From: a virus
IMG/VR virus record: IMGVR_UViG_3300044491_003889
Coordinates: 1-38,583 of that record
Strand: one strand, 5' to 3'
Length of the DNA stretch: 38,583 nt
The notes beneath the pieces are model-generated. The model saw only the letters and a list, made by a program, of their open reading frames with translations. It had not been told where the DNA came from and made no database searches. Shown piece after piece: positions 38,458 through 38,583 of the stretch. Every line of letters starts with the position of its first letter. Positions within the stretch are counted from its first letter, which is position 1. A program made the position numbers and the translations under genes.

Positions 38458-38583
38458 TTACGCGAAAAAATTTGAGTTGTCAAATGTCACCGGCACTTCA
38501 TACGAAGCTGGTGCACCCTTCTTGATCTGATCTTCCGTGGATTGTAGTTTGATGGGCTTTATCTGAGCCTGTGATCTTATCTT
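38458..38583 (-). CDS. 3' end of a gene running off the right edge (41 codons visible)
   Basis: The minus strand is open from the right edge to a TAA at 38458-38460. The visible C-terminus reads KIRSQAQIKPIKLQSTEDQI and ends PVTFDNSNFFA. Its stop is 11 bases upstream of the 70-residue gene, in the same direction, so it is probably the preceding gene of that operon. Too little is present to assign a function. Confidence 0.5.
   Translation of the reverse strand, partial: KIRSQAQIKPIKLQSTEDQIKKGAPASYEVPVTFDNSNFFA

Overview
This window is a stretch of a T4-superfamily myovirus genome, most like the marine 'cyanophage-type' T4-likes. It carries a leftward baseplate/tail module (recognisable gp48-like, gp53, gp5, gp25 and gp6 proteins) next to a rightward gp55-gp47-gp46 block (late sigma factor and the SbcCD-like recombination nuclease). 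Exact or near-exact T4-type late promoter boxes (TATAAATA, AATAAATA) precede structural genes. The host cannot be settled from the sequence. The structural and recombination genes look balanced in GC, more than I would expect of low-GC pelagiphages, while several accessory genes are clearly AT-rich.

Layout. Positions 1-7601 (minus strand) hold the distal-tail/adhesin region: three paralogous fibre proteins sharing an N-terminal module (one cut by the left edge), a glycine-rich adhesin carrying two tandem Hint domains, a GNAT-like protein, a 60-residue unknown and a 242-residue structural protein. Positions 7611-20486 are a single 4,291-residue gene. Its product contains a cupredoxin-like domain with all four type-1 copper ligands, an FG-GAP-like propeller and tandem GDGST beta repeats. 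Positions 20486-29904 encode the baseplate: gp6, gp25, gp5, a probable hub protein, gp53 and a gp48-like tail-tube cap. Several of these genes are joined by identical TAATG overlaps.

A divergent control region (29905-30058) has a late promoter facing left and a sigma70-like promoter facing right. Rightward from it come gp55, gp47, an overlapping 55-residue small ORF, gp46, and a 64-residue basic histone-like protein with its own promoter and terminator (30059-34327). Left-facing accessory genes follow (34325-36160): two AT-rich unknowns and a GIY-YIG nuclease. Positions 36161-36674 contain no convincing gene but do contain a candidate structured RNA of about 435 nt, with a promoter, many strong hairpins, a pseudoknot, a 55-nt direct repeat and a terminator-like hairpin. 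The right end (36675-38583) has a rightward unknown gene converging on four leftward small genes, the last cut by the edge.

How it fits together: the gp55 sigma factor would direct RNA polymerase to the TATAAATA-type promoters that drive the leftward virion genes, while gp46/47 process DNA ends for recombination-dependent replication. The most unusual items are the unassigned structured RNA beside the GIY-YIG gene, the copper-site domain in the giant tail protein, and the adhesin with tandem Hint domains whose base composition changes where the Hint region begins.
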